A stretch of 64,000 nt of DNA. It comes from Phlebotomus papatasi (taxonomy: Eukaryota; Arthropoda; Insecta; Diptera; Psychodidae). Both the position numbers and the translations under genes were made by a program. The stretch is taken from assembly GCF_024763615.1 (NCBI RefSeq), contig NC_077223.1, positions 20,026,001 to 20,090,000 on the forward strand, read 5' to 3'. Shown one piece after another: positions 22,693 through 32,072 of this stretch. The notes below the pieces were generated by a model. It was given only the letters and a program-made list of their open reading frames with translations. It made no database searches and was not told the origin of the DNA. How positions within the stretch are numbered: position 1 is the first letter of the stretch; each line of letters starts with the position of its first letter.

Positions 22693-23617
22693 GTATAACA
22701 AATCAATTCTAGTGTGTTATTTTAAGAAAGACGATCGCATAGAATACAAAAATGAGTGCCAATATCGGGAACTGGTCAAAATAGGTCTCATGACCTAAGA
22801 CCTTGGTAAGGGGGGTTAGGGAAGGGGGGGATACAAAAAAAAAGAATGCAAAAATATATATTTTTAAATTTTCATTAGGTTTTTATTAAAAAATTAGAGG
22901 TGAACTTAATTATTTTCGCGCCAGCTTTGAACAAATTTGCATAAAATGGTTCTCGTGCACGCACGAATGGTAGTGAGCGCGGTTCACTGCCATAGAAAAA
23001 GTTGTTATACAGGCCTATATAGTACAAAAAAAAATTTAGGCTGATCGAATCTACACACGACCCACACCACCCACTCTATGCAAGTTTCTTAATTAAATTT
23101 CGCTGAGTGTATTTAATCTACAGAACCAATTTTCTCGTCGAGTTTCAAACAAAATTGCTATTATTTACCTAATTTGTTGAATCACTGTATTATCAGAGTC
23201 TTAGCAAAAAGTCCGCCATTCATCACTTTCTTAATATTTCACGCTAGAATTTGTCTGCAAGAGTATGAGGAATTATGTGTGATTAAACTTATTTACAAAT
23301 CTGTGTTAATTAAAAAATAAATATTCAGTAACTCTAATTTCACTATCAATACACTTTTAATTATTTCACCAAGGAATATTGAAAATAAATTATTTTTTGC
23401 GAACAAGTACGTTTTCTTTCATCTGTTCCTCGAATTTTAACTCATCTGCTAGGAGAAAATATTTAGGTTTTTGACGTCAGATGAATTATATAAGAGTCAG
23501 TCAGATCTGAGAAATCTTGTCCACCGCTAAGGAAGTTTTTTCAAAAAGGTCTCCGAAAATCAGATCGCAACGGCTGAATTTTTAAGATTGTGAAATGAAA
23601 CCCACGTAACCCCTTAA

Positions 23618-24205
23618 AATGCTTTCTGCATGCCAATAATGATTTTAATTGCTATTAAATGGACCTGTAACACTTTTGTGTTTACGAGCGTAAAAAGTCG
23701 AATTTAATTTTTTAATCTAAGAAAAATAGTTAAAAAATAGTAAAATGAAGAGATTGCAATAGAAATTTATTGTTAGATTTTAAAATTCAACACAACTCAG
23801 TGAACACAAAAAGTTGAATAAAACATGTTTTAATTCAACTTTTTATTACGAAACTTTTAATTGCAAAAACTTGTATAGAGAAGTAAAATAATAGGTAAAA
23901 AATGCCAATAGCAGACAACAGTTGGTAAATCCATATAGTGAAATTAAAGCCAAGCAAATTTGTTTACAATTTAAGTACAATATTGCCTCCTTTTGGACGA
24001 CGCGTTTGCAAAAGGAGGTCAGAAGTTGGCTAAGAGATACATAAAAGAGGTCATAAGTTGTCATAGCTGGATCGCGATTTTTATTTGCTGTTGCTTAACA
24101 AGAGGTCCAAGAGGTAATCAACTAAAAAAATGTACAAGTGAACTTTTCTTTGTCCCATTGATACAAAAGAACACACAGAAATGCACAATTTCTTTTCTCT
24201 GATTT
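23618..24205. other. Intergenic sequence, nothing recognised
   Basis: No repeat partner or exon was found. Confidence 0.5.
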
Positions 24206-24347
24206 ACACTGAATTTTCAACAAAGCAATTTTAACTCAAATCATATTCAAAATTTTAACGTATTTAGTGTTAAAATCTTCCAAAAAGAACAAATATTTAG
24301 ACAGAATTCATCAAATATTGGAATAAAACTCCATCATTTTAATCAAT

Positions 24348-24397
24348 TTAATTTTAGTGTCCAATTTTACCCTCAAAGTGTCCAAATTTAGAAACTG
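24348..24397 (+). repeat. 50-bp direct repeat, left copy
   Basis: It matches 24667-24716 at 48 of 50 positions by eye (TTTTAGTGTCCAATTTTACC and onward to GAAACTG). The pair flanks the SINE exactly, so it acts as an unusually long target duplication. Confidence 0.85.
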
Positions 24398-24666
24398 GGC
24401 ACTCAATGGGTCAAGTGGTAGAGCACTCGCTCTATGATGCAAGTGTCCAGGGTTCGAATCCCCTTTAGGTCACCAGGAATTTTTCTGGCGTTAAAGGTGT
24501 TCGGAGTGCATCCAGTGAGCTTCACTGCACTTGATTCCACGGGCATGAGACTGACAACGTCATCCCGTACAAGAAAAAATAATAATAATTCATGTCTAGA
24601 AATCCCCTTGCGGGAAGGCCTTGTTCCTTCACGGAATGTTGTGCCAGCATTATTATTATTATTATG
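24398..24666 (+). mobile_element. tRNA-derived SINE, copy 1
   Basis: The head has a polymerase III box A-like TCAAGTGGTAGAGC and a perfect box B GGTTCGAATCC (about 24453). The body runs CACCAGGAATTTTTCTGGCG, GTGCATCCAGTGAGC, GAAATCCCCTTGCGGGAAGG and GTGCCAGC, then an (ATT)n tail. A second copy in the other orientation is at 28506-28784. The 3' half of the head no longer pairs with its 5' end, so it is a SINE and not a tRNA gene. Confidence 0.9.
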
Positions 24667-24716
24667 TTATTTTTAGTGTCCAATTTTACCCTCAAAGTGT
24701 CCAAATTTCGAAACTG
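24667..24716 (+). repeat. 50-bp direct repeat, right copy
   Basis: Partner of 24348-24397 on the tail side of the SINE. Both are segments of element B. Confidence 0.85.
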
Positions 24717-24741
24717 TCCAAAATTATGAGCTCTTACCCTA

Positions 24742-26336
24742 ATATAAATCCTGAGAAATTCAAATAGGCGCACACTTTATGAAATGGGCATTATCTGAAT
24801 TTCACATGGTATAAACTAAAATTCTGTCTTGTGATTAGAGATTCGGTTCCTCTCGATGTATCGCAGTATAATTTTACTATCAATTATTTTTAATATTAAT
24901 TCAAAAGTTGTTTTTATTTTTTTCCAATTTTACTGAAAGATGAATAGGAAACTGATCAAATATGAAACACATTCAATACGAATTATGTTATCAATTTATA
25001 TTTTAAGTGGATTTTATCACGAATTCAAAAGTTAAGTTACCGATGGAAAAAGTAGGTTAACGAGCATTCTATCGAGCATAGCACACATGTTGAGGGATAA
25101 AAGGGTTATTTGGATCAAACTCTAACCACATTTGCTTGCTTGCACAATCATTCACCCCCGATTAGCAAATCCTCCTTCTCAATTTGTGGCAACCACTTAA
25201 TCTCCTCGTGGAATATTTTCATACAACTTAATTGTGTTGGTTTGTATAGTTTTCACTATGGCAAATCCACAGTAAGAATTTTTGAGGGTATCCCTAGGGA
25301 CAATTTCATCTGCAAAATCTCTGAGGCACATTGTAGAAAATTCATCATGTTCAATTGCCACTCAGTAAAAAAAAAGTATTTTAACAAATGTTCACCATAT
25401 ATCTAAACTAATTAGACGGTGTAGAGACAGAAGAGAAAGATTAGATTTGCAAGAGAGGGTTTATTTTGTTAAGTAGAGAAACGTGAACTGGGGGCTCTTC
25501 ACTAATACTCTTTGTCTTGCAATATATTTACACAATTTGAGAACATAAATTTAATCAAGATTTTCCTGTAACATAATTTAGGAGACTGAAGTAAATATTT
25601 TTTAATTTGTCCAGTAGGATAATTTTTTCTATTTTCCTCTCTAAGAGTGTCATAACTTTATGGTCCTATGGCAATATATTTTGTTTATGAACATCCAACC
25701 ATACAATTTGTCGTTGGAGAATGTTCATAAATTGTTCACTCAAGAGCCCCCTGAGTCGTGGAAGATGGTGTGAAAAACCTAGCACAATTGTTGGAATAAC
25801 TGCTATATAGCTGCGAGGGGGGTGGAAAGGGAGGAGTATGGGAAAAAGTATTTTCTTGGGGAGAGAAAGGAAAATGAGTTGAAATGTTACAAAGTGACAT
25901 TTTCGCAAGCGTGGTGTCTCATTCAGGGGACTCATAGTTGTTGCTAACAGTCTGTTCTCATTCTCGAGATAATGAATCTGATGATTCTAAGTAGATGTGT
26001 ACTATACTAAACGAATAATTTTGGAAGAAAACCAACATGGCACGTTTCGTTCTCATTTTATGATACCACCAACTCTATACAAAATCTATTTTTTGCCATC
26101 ACTGTCATTATCACAAATAATTGCTACAATTTAGTATCCTAGAGAAAATGTAATTTAAATTGAAAATACGAAGGATCATGTTAGTAATTCGGTATATTAA
26201 TTATACAATTTTCCACCAAACACTTTGCTCATTTACTATAACAGAAGCACAATGTATTTTTGAAAATGTTTGAGAGACAACTCTTGGATAAATAGGAAGA
26301 TGGCTTTTATCATTTAATACTTCGTAGAACCCTAAC
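24742..26336. other. Intergenic sequence, nothing recognised
   Basis: The 98-codon open frame at 25110-25406 and the minus frame at 25666-25935 have no recognisable content and I regard them as chance. Confidence 0.45.
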
Positions 26337-26377
26337 TAAAAGTGTCACGGAAGGACCAAGTGGCAGCCGCTGCCATT

Positions 26378-27275
26378 TCGTCAGTTAAATCAGCATTTAT
26401 CGTAACTTCATTTTTGCGATTTTGAGATATATACATATTTGCAATCAGCGTAATTTTGCTTATTAAACGCATTTGTGAAAAAGAAACTTTTATAAGCCCA
26501 ATAAAAAATATTTTAAATAAAAATTATCGTAAGTGCCCTTAATTAAGAAAAATTTATCAGAATTTGTCGTAACTACCATTTTTGGGGAAGTTACGACAAA
26601 TCTCCATACAAAATTTTCAATAATCAGCATTTGCCGTAACTTCTTTTGCTTACTTGTGTGGCTTGTAATTTGCAGCAAAATTGCAATATTTCTCAATAAA
26701 ACGTTTACAAACTCTTCCAAATATCGAAAGACAGTGCGAATAGTGTAACATGAAATCATTTTAATTCAATATTTACGAGAAAAAAGTGAGAAAAAATTCC
26801 TACCCATCTGTCATTAATTCAAAACAAAACAAGCGACGTGGCGCACAAAATTTATTCAATAAAACTTATGAAATAAAAGCTTTTAGGGACAGGGATAACA
26901 GTATTATTGACTAATTTAGTCAAATAAAGGCGCTTATTATCACTAGAATAATTCAAATTGATATAATGCATTTTAGAAAATTGTCGTAACTTCCAGAATC
27001 TCCATACATTGGAAGTTACGGCTTTATAAATGATGGAAGTTACGATAAAATATTATTGTGGTTCTTCTAACATATTTCTCAATATTGCAGCTTTGAAATA
27101 ATTTTATAAAGATTTTCTCGAGTTAACTTACAGTTTATTAGTGCCACTTCTATTATTTTGACCCAAAAGTATCGCATTCGGGGCTCATTTTTAAGAAAAA
27201 AAATATTGAACTGAAAATTTCGTCTCCTGAAAAGTTGTCAAAAGGAAGTTACGACAAATGCTGATTTAACTGACG
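26378..27275. mobile_element. Nested element with repeated GTCGTAACTTCC motif
   Basis: Ends: CGTCAGTTAAATCAGCATTT and the inverse AAATGCTGATTTAACTGACG, both next to ATTT. Inside, GTCGTAACTTCC or its inverse occurs at about eight further sites (for example 26568, 26586, 26634, 26988, 27010, 27040), giving many small hairpins. No coding content. Confidence 0.75.
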
Positions 27276-27443
27276 ATTTATCGAATTTTACATAATATTT
27301 TAATATTTTTACTTATATTTTAACATTCGGAGCTTTAGTCAGTTCTTTTCTGGTGTCTGAATCAGAGATTTCATCTCCTTGGGTACTGTATCTAAAGATT
27401 TTTAACCATTCGATGTTTTCATCTTTATCAGAATCATGGAGTA

Positions 27444-27660
27444 AGGGAAAGTGGTCTGCCTTTTAATGCGGCAGCCTTTGAATGTTTCAATTTTTCTCTT
27501 ATTTCTCAAAGCAAAAATTCTTTTTTATGAACAACAGTTAATAATATTAACTATTTTCTATTAACTTCACTTAACAAAATGGATTTTGAGCTTTGGGAAA
27601 TAAGAGAAAAATTGAAGCATTCAAAGGCTGCCGCATTCAAAGGCATGTCACTTTCCCCCA
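27444..27660. mobile_element. Nested palindromic MITE (TAAGGGAAAGTGG type)
   Basis: Left AGGGAAAGTGGTCTGCCTTT then AATGCGGCAGCCTTTGAATG. Right, reversed, GGGGGAAAGTGACATGCC and the same AATGCGGCAGCCTTTGAATG. The arms extend about 75 bp each through CAATTTTTCTCTTATTTC. TA lies at both ends. Confidence 0.85.
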
Positions 27661-28213
27661 TAATTCTTCTCAATAATTTGCAAAAACACTTTCAATTTGT
27701 TCTTTTAAGGCTTTTATACACTAACAATCAAGAAAATTACATCTGCAGAACGTCAAACTACCATATAAAATGCATATGGCAGCAACTGCCACTTGGTCCT
27801 TCCGAGTGCAGTTTTTTGTTTTTGCAATATATTTACATTAATATTTAATTTTTATTAAAAATTTTATAACGAAAAAATAGCCAGACAAATTCTGCACGCA
27901 TTCAATCAGGCCTCCAGGCGAAATGATATATTCTTCACTATAAAAAATAAAATTGAAAACTAAATTGGCAGCGGCTGCCACTAGGGTCCTTCCAAGTGTT
28001 AAAGATCAATAATGTTACGGATATAATAAAAACAAATTTTGTTCGTAATAGAATCACTTGGGGAACATTTTTTCTTCTTTTACAAACATTTGTTCTTTTT
28101 ACTTTTCGTCAAGCCAATCAGAATAAAACTAGATACCAGGCTCGTAGTGAGTCGAAAACGATTTGAAGTGCACTTGGCAATTGGTTAAGATCAGTGGCAA
28201 AGACAATCAGAGC

Positions 28214-28300
28214 CAGTGCCCCCATATCTCAGTTGGTAGAGCATTCGCCTAGATAGCGAAAGGCCCCCCCCCCCAGTTCAAGTCTGGGTGGAGTCAGGAA
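28214..28300 (+). repeat. tRNA-like sequence (second SINE type or tRNA pseudogene)
   Basis: ATCTCAGTTGGTAGAGCA fits a tRNA D-arm/box A and AGTTCAAGTCT is a variant box B, separated by GCCTAGATAGCGAAAGG and a run of C. The acceptor does not pair. GTCAGGAATTTTTTCCTA directly after resembles the junction CACCAGGAATTTTTC of the SINE at 24398, suggesting a related SINE subfamily. Confidence 0.6.
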
Positions 28301-28490
28301 TTTTTTCCTACCTCTATTTGGGTTAAATTTGTGGGTTGGGAATCACTTTTTCTAATTATGTACCAAGCGAACAGAGGTCTATTCAACCACTTTCACAATA
28401 GTAGATAGAACTATTAAAAATCCACCGCAATTAAGCCTCTCGGGATCATCATACACATTTATTTAATTGTTTTTTCTGAAAACTCTAGTT

Positions 28491-28502
28491 TTGGAGTCAG
28501 TT

Positions 28503-28505
<3 letters not shown>
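28491..28505 (+). repeat. 15-bp direct repeat, left copy
   Basis: TTGGAGTCAGTTTAT is repeated exactly at 29969-29983. The pair brackets the minus-strand SINE plus repeat A with its LINE and may be a target duplication of the whole 1.46-kb block. Confidence 0.6.
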
Positions 28506-28536
<31 letters not shown>

Positions 28537-28784
28537 CTGGCACAACATTCCATGAAGGAACTAGGCCTTCCCGCAAGGGGATTTCTAGACATGAATTATT
28601 ATTTTTTCTTGTACGGGATGAGATTATCAGTCACATGTCCGTGGAATTAAGTGCAGTGAAGCCCTCTGGATGCAATCCGAACACCTTTAACGCCAGAAAA
28701 ATTCCTGGTGACCTAAAGGGAATTCGAACCCGGGACGCTTGCATCATAGAGCGAGTGCTCTACCACTTGACCCATTGAGTGCCC
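28506..28784 (-). mobile_element. tRNA-derived SINE, copy 2
   Basis: Reverse orientation of the element at 24398-24666. The tRNA-like head ends at 28784 (GGGCACTCAATGGGTCAAG read in reverse), box B is at about 28720, and the (TAA)n tail is at 28503-28535. The head directly abuts repeat A at 28785. Confidence 0.9.
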
Positions 28785-28964
28785 TGAAGCTCCTCGTCAA
28801 AGCAGTACCTAATTGGCAGGAAGAAAACTCGAATAAAATTGTAAAATCATAACATTATTTACAGTTTTTAAAAAATTTGCCTTTTTGGGACGAAATTTTC
28901 AATTTAACAAGTTGTAAAAGACAGAAAAATAGGTTTACATAAATTATTTTTAATTCAAATTGAA

Positions 28965-29734
28965 AAGCTTCAGCGCACACTTGACCGATTTGTAAATGTT
29001 TGTGCCGAAACAGGTATGAATGTGAACGACAAAAAGTCGGAGGTAATGGTGATTTCCCGAGAATCTGTGGGATGCACTCTACATGTTAGTGGAGCCTCAT
29101 TGACACAGGTGAAGAAGTTCAAGTATCTCGGGATGTTATTCACGAGTGATGGTAGGATGGAGGCAGAACTCTCGTCGCGAATCGGTCAGGCTTCTGCAGT
29201 TATGAGGGAGCTTGGCAGAAGCGTGTTGAGGAAGGCCGAGCTTAGTCGATCGGCTAAATTATCGGTTTTCAAAGCTGTGTTCATTCCTATTCTCATCTAT
29301 GGTCATGAGATTTGGGTAATTACCGAAAGGGTAAGATCGCGAGTACAAGCTGCCGAGATGAGGTACCTTCGAGCGGTTAAGGGAATCACTCGTAGAGATC
29401 GAGTGAGGAATGTGGCCGTTCGTGAGGAACTAAGAGTCGAGGAGCTGCTTCTTCGGGTTGAGAGATCACAACTTCGATGGTATGGACATGTTCAACGCAT
29501 GAATGAAGAAAGATTCCCCAGAAAAGCTATGCAAGCCATTGTGAGGAGACCTCGGCCTCGAGGCAGACCTAGGACAAGGTGGCTGAATCAAATTCAGGAT
29601 CTTGCATGGGAGCGCCTTGGGATCGAACTCGAACATCTTCCTGAAGTGGCGGAGGACCGACAGGCGTGGGCTGTTAACCTTGGTGTCATGGGCCCGCGAC
29701 CCCAATAGGGATAAGCGGTTGAAAATGAATGATG
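28965..29734 (+). mobile_element. 5'-truncated non-LTR retrotransposon
   Basis: The 770-bp insertion is bounded by AATTGAA on both sides (28958-28964, 29735-29741) and sits in repeat A, which continues across it. It holds only the 3' end of a LINE reverse-transcriptase ORF and a short 3' tail ending AAAATGAATGATG. 5' truncation with a short target duplication is typical of target-primed reverse transcription. The tail with ATGAATGA units recalls RTE-type elements, but the clade is not certain. Confidence 0.85.
28968..29708 (+). pseudogene. LINE reverse transcriptase, C-terminal fragment
   Basis: The frame is open for 246 codons, beginning LQRTLDRFVNVCAETGMNVN inside the LINE and ending at TAG 29706-29708. 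Blocks typical of the end of the reverse transcriptase (palm/thumb) and of the following region are seen: KSEVMVIS, KKFKYLGMLFTSDG, ILIYGHEIW, AEMRYLRAVKGITRRDRVRN, RSQLRWYGHVQRM and RPRPRGRPRTRW. The catalytic FADD box and the endonuclease domain lie upstream in a full element and are absent here. The frame contains no stop or frameshift and is GC-richer than its surroundings, so the insertion is fairly young. The protein would be inactive. It is a relic and not a host gene. Confidence 0.9.
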
Positions 29735-29968
29735 AATTGAAGATAACCTAATTCTGAGCTTTTTCCATAATTCACTTAAATCGGTCCGTAGTTTTATTCT
29801 TATTCTTTTCTACAAGTTCGGCAAAATCGTAAAAATAATAAATGGTGAAAACGCTCTTCAAAATTTAGATTTTCCCCAAGCGCTTGCAAACCTGCTCGGT
29901 GCTCCCTTACTTTTGTCTTTGTATCTTTTGAAATACTTCAAATTGGCTTTTTAAATTTTTATAATATA

Positions 29969-29983
29969 TTGGAGTCAGTTTAT
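29969..29983 (+). repeat. 15-bp direct repeat, right copy
   Basis: Partner of 28491-28505 (TTGGAGTCAGTTTAT). Confidence 0.6.
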
Positions 29984-30295
29984 TAAGTTAAAAAAAAACT
30001 AATGTAACTGTATAGAATTTCCATTGATTGGAGATCTCTTAAAAATAAGAGACAAAAGACGGTTGGATTTTGAATATGCATGGAGGGAGAGAGAAGGAGG
30101 AAAAAGTGGTGAATAAGATCAGCTGGAAAGAAAGTAGGGGAATGAGGGGGAACTAGTCTGAAGCATTACATAAGAGACTTGATTTTGCACAGAGACGTGA
30201 GGAGAAAAGTGTATAAGTTTATTTTGTGAATTATAAATTAAATATTAGTTCAAACTACAGAAAAATTTACGTGACGTAGAGTTAAACGTGTTCAG
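29984..30295. other. Intergenic sequence, nothing recognised
   Basis: Purine-rich stretch at 30085-30135; no repeat partner. Confidence 0.4.
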
Positions 30296-30480
30296 TGCAA
30301 TCTAAGAGGAGAATATTTGTAAATAAAATAATTGGTGAAGGTGAAAAGTGTGTTTCACTGCCTCAGTGGATTTGGAGAAGGGCATTTGGCGGTCATCGAG
30401 GAAACGTCTTCTGGAAAATCCAGCCGCCTACGTTCCGGATCACTGTTGAAGATATTTAATAAAGGAATATATATTTCCAG
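30296..30480 (+). other. Candidate first exon or non-coding transcript
   Basis: A GC-richer island (about 30330-30450) in AT-rich DNA follows TTCAGTGCAAT at 30294, which fits an arthropod initiator (TCAGT), and ends at CAG/GTACGTGA, a strong splice donor (GT at 30481). A frame without ATG is open across it (starts VKVKSVFHCLSGFGEGHLAV) but no protein family is recognised. It could be an untranslated 5' exon of a gene lying beyond the window. No acceptor or partner exon is identified. Confidence 0.25.
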
Positions 30481-30847
30481 GTACGTGAATATCACAAACG
30501 GTAGAAGGAAGCCCAAGAAACACACAGTCCCTGACAGATTTATAACACCACAATATATTTATAGGTAAACTGGGCAGGAAGAAGAGGGTTTTAGATATCA
30601 CAGAATCCTATCACAGAGAAATTATTGTTTACCACAGGTAATTCTCCACAGTAACATAGGGTAAGATGGGATAATTTGGAATCTTGTCTATTTCGGAACG
30701 GTGAGATTTCCTTTAGATGACAAAAGGAAAAGACAACGAAGAAATACTTGTGAATCTTGTACTCATCATTTTTTTTTTAATTGATTTTTTGTGTGAAAGA
30801 CAAATAGAGTAAAATAAATAACAAAAAATGCACAACTGTAATAGAGT
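30481..30847. other. Intergenic or intronic sequence; isolated MITE-like end
   Basis: TAGGGTAAGATGGGATAAT at 30658-30676 resembles the left end of element Y (37419) but no right end was found. Confidence 0.4.
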
Positions 30848-30849
30848 TA

Positions 30850-31017
30850 GAGGAATGTTGGCATGGTTCGCACAGAGTGAACCTTCAAACAACGCAAATT
30901 TTCTCATTATTAAGCTCATGAAATGAGATGAGAAATGGTAGGTCAGCTCTTTACAAACCAAGAGAAAACTTGCATTGTTTGAAGATTCACTCTGTGCGAA
31001 CTATGCCTACATTCCCC
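30850..31017. mobile_element. Palindromic MITE U
   Basis: Left AGGAATGTTGGCATGGTTCG then CACAGAGTGAACCTTCAAAC. Right, reversed, GGGGAATGTAGGCATAGTTC then GCACAGAGTGAATCTTCAAA. Arms are about 55 bp. TA flanks (30848-30849, 31018-31019). Single copy here. Confidence 0.85.
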
Positions 31018-31019
31018 TA

Positions 31020-31849
31020 TTTTATTCTGACCTTCGGAAATCTAAACAAGAGGTGGTTCAAGGTCATTGTTATATATTGACGAAATATCCAACTGGAAAT
31101 ATTCTAAATGACTAAATAACTAACTTAATAACTAAAAAGTGACCGGGGATAAAATGAAAGTCATATTAATTATTCGAAGATCAACTGAGATCGACTGAGC
31201 CTACGTACTCTAAGATTTAACCCCTAGCCATTTGGCCTCTAAGTCTTATAACCTGTGGCTAAGTGATGGAAAAATATCTCTGGGAAGAAGACTGAAGGAA
31301 TTTAAAATGTAATCCACGATGGGATTGTTGACTGAGAAATACAACCTAGAGCTGAAGTTCCTTATTGCCAAAAATATCAAATTAAACCAAAAAAAAAAAA
31401 AAACACGGTGTGAACATCCCCTTTTTTGTTCCACTGTGCCTCGGATTGGGAATGATAGGGACAAAACGACGCATTAAACATTTTCCCGCTTTCAAAAAAC
31501 TCATTTATTTTCTGAGCTCCATCGAGTGTTTTTTAATGATTATTTTTTGGAATAATGCCTCAAAGTCGAAACACGGAAAAACGTCCCAAACATACCCGGT
31601 TTCCTCTGCATAGTACTGTATAGTTCAACAACTATCTTCCTACAAAATTTACGCATTCTCCACGTTATTCTTTTGTTAAGGTTAAATTTAAAAATAGGTT
31701 CAAGCGTTTAAGTATAAATCAGTTTACTTGACCTAAAACTGCCAAAACTTTCTTCTTGAATTTTGCAACACTATACATCATTGAACTAGTCACAAAAACC
31801 GATATTTCTGCGCTATTTGTAGTATGAATAAAAGTCCAGATAATTAGCA
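31020..31849. other. Intergenic sequence, nothing recognised
   Basis: It contains an A-run at 31389-31403. The frame at 31410-31613 is not recognisable. Confidence 0.45.
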
Positions 31850-31851
31850 TA

Positions 31852-32070
31852 GGGTGGAATCTACTCTTATGGATGTTATACACACTTATGGACAACGCAA
31901 AAATCTTATGTTACTATATTCAATAGATTCCGAAAAATCAAAAACGTTGTTAATTACATTATAAACTAATTATTTATAAATTTTCGAAAACTGTTTTACG
32001 TAAAAACTTAAGATTTTTGCACGGTGTCCATAAGTGTATAGTATAACATCCACAAGTGTAGACTCCACCC
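31852..32070. mobile_element. MITE family J, copy 1
   Basis: Left GGGTGGAATCTACTCTTATG then GATGTTATACACACTTATGG. Right, reversed, GGGTGGAGTCTACACTTGTG. TA flanks (31850-31851, 32071-32072). The arms extend through AAGATTTTTGC nearly to the centre, so the 219-bp element folds back completely. A truncated copy is at 41130-41337. Confidence 0.85.
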
Positions 32071-32072
32071 TA

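Larger units (their letters stand above)
20097..23613. mobile_element. 3.5-kb TTAA-flanked DNA element
   Basis: Left GGGGCTACGTGGGTT and right, reversed, GGGGTTACGTGGGTTTC are inverted and immediately flanked by TTAA on both sides (20093-20096, 23614-23617). A smaller relative is at 54342-55026, and the right inner part (about 23436-23560: AAATCTTGTCCACCG, GTCTCCGAAAATC) is matched there. TTAA duplication is characteristic of piggyBac elements, but no piggyBac transposase is seen. It encloses repeat W and a decayed Tc1-like gene, which may be later insertions. Confidence 0.65.
24207..24739 (-). mobile_element. Element family B, partial copy interrupted by a SINE
   Basis: Read in reverse it starts TAGGGTAAGAGCTCATAATT (TA at 24740-24741) and follows 11519-11755 through TTGGACACTTTGAGG and AACAAATATTTAGA to TGCTTTGTTGAAAATTCAGT. 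The SINE at 24398-24666 divides it, and a 50-bp stretch of the element is present on both sides of the SINE. Confidence 0.8.
26338..28001. mobile_element. Composite inverted-repeat element with GGCAGCCGCTGCC ends
   Basis: The left end GGAAGGACCAAGTGGCAGCC then GCTGCCA at 26348-26374 recurs inverted at 27775-27806 (GGCAGCAACTGCCACTTGGT) and at 27967-27998 (GGCAGCGGCTGCCACTAGGG). The palindrome GGCAGCCGCTGCC is the core of the end. The interior contains two further nested inverted-repeat elements. Two alternative right ends suggest either a solo end or a second, shorter element. Confidence 0.7.
28785..29810 (-). repeat. Dispersed repeat A, copy 2 (interrupted by a LINE)
   Basis: Reverse orientation of 7254-7480: CTCGTCAAAGCAGTACC, ATTTTACAATTTTATTCGAG reversed, TTGGGACGAAATTTTC, CAATTTAACAAGTTGTAAAA, then after the LINE CCTAATTCTGAGC and CACTTAAATCGGTCCG. 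The right limit is uncertain. Confidence 0.75.

Noticed and set aside
24397..24470. tRNA gene
   Set aside because: Boxes A and B are good but the acceptor ends do not pair, a SINE body and ATT tail follow, and a second copy exists.
25110..25406. 98-codon plus-strand frame
   Set aside because: No domain, no codon bias and no splice or promoter context.
26402..27260. CRISPR-like array from repeated GTCGTAACTTCC
   Set aside because: Spacing is irregular, orientations are mixed, and the DNA is from a eukaryotic nucleus.
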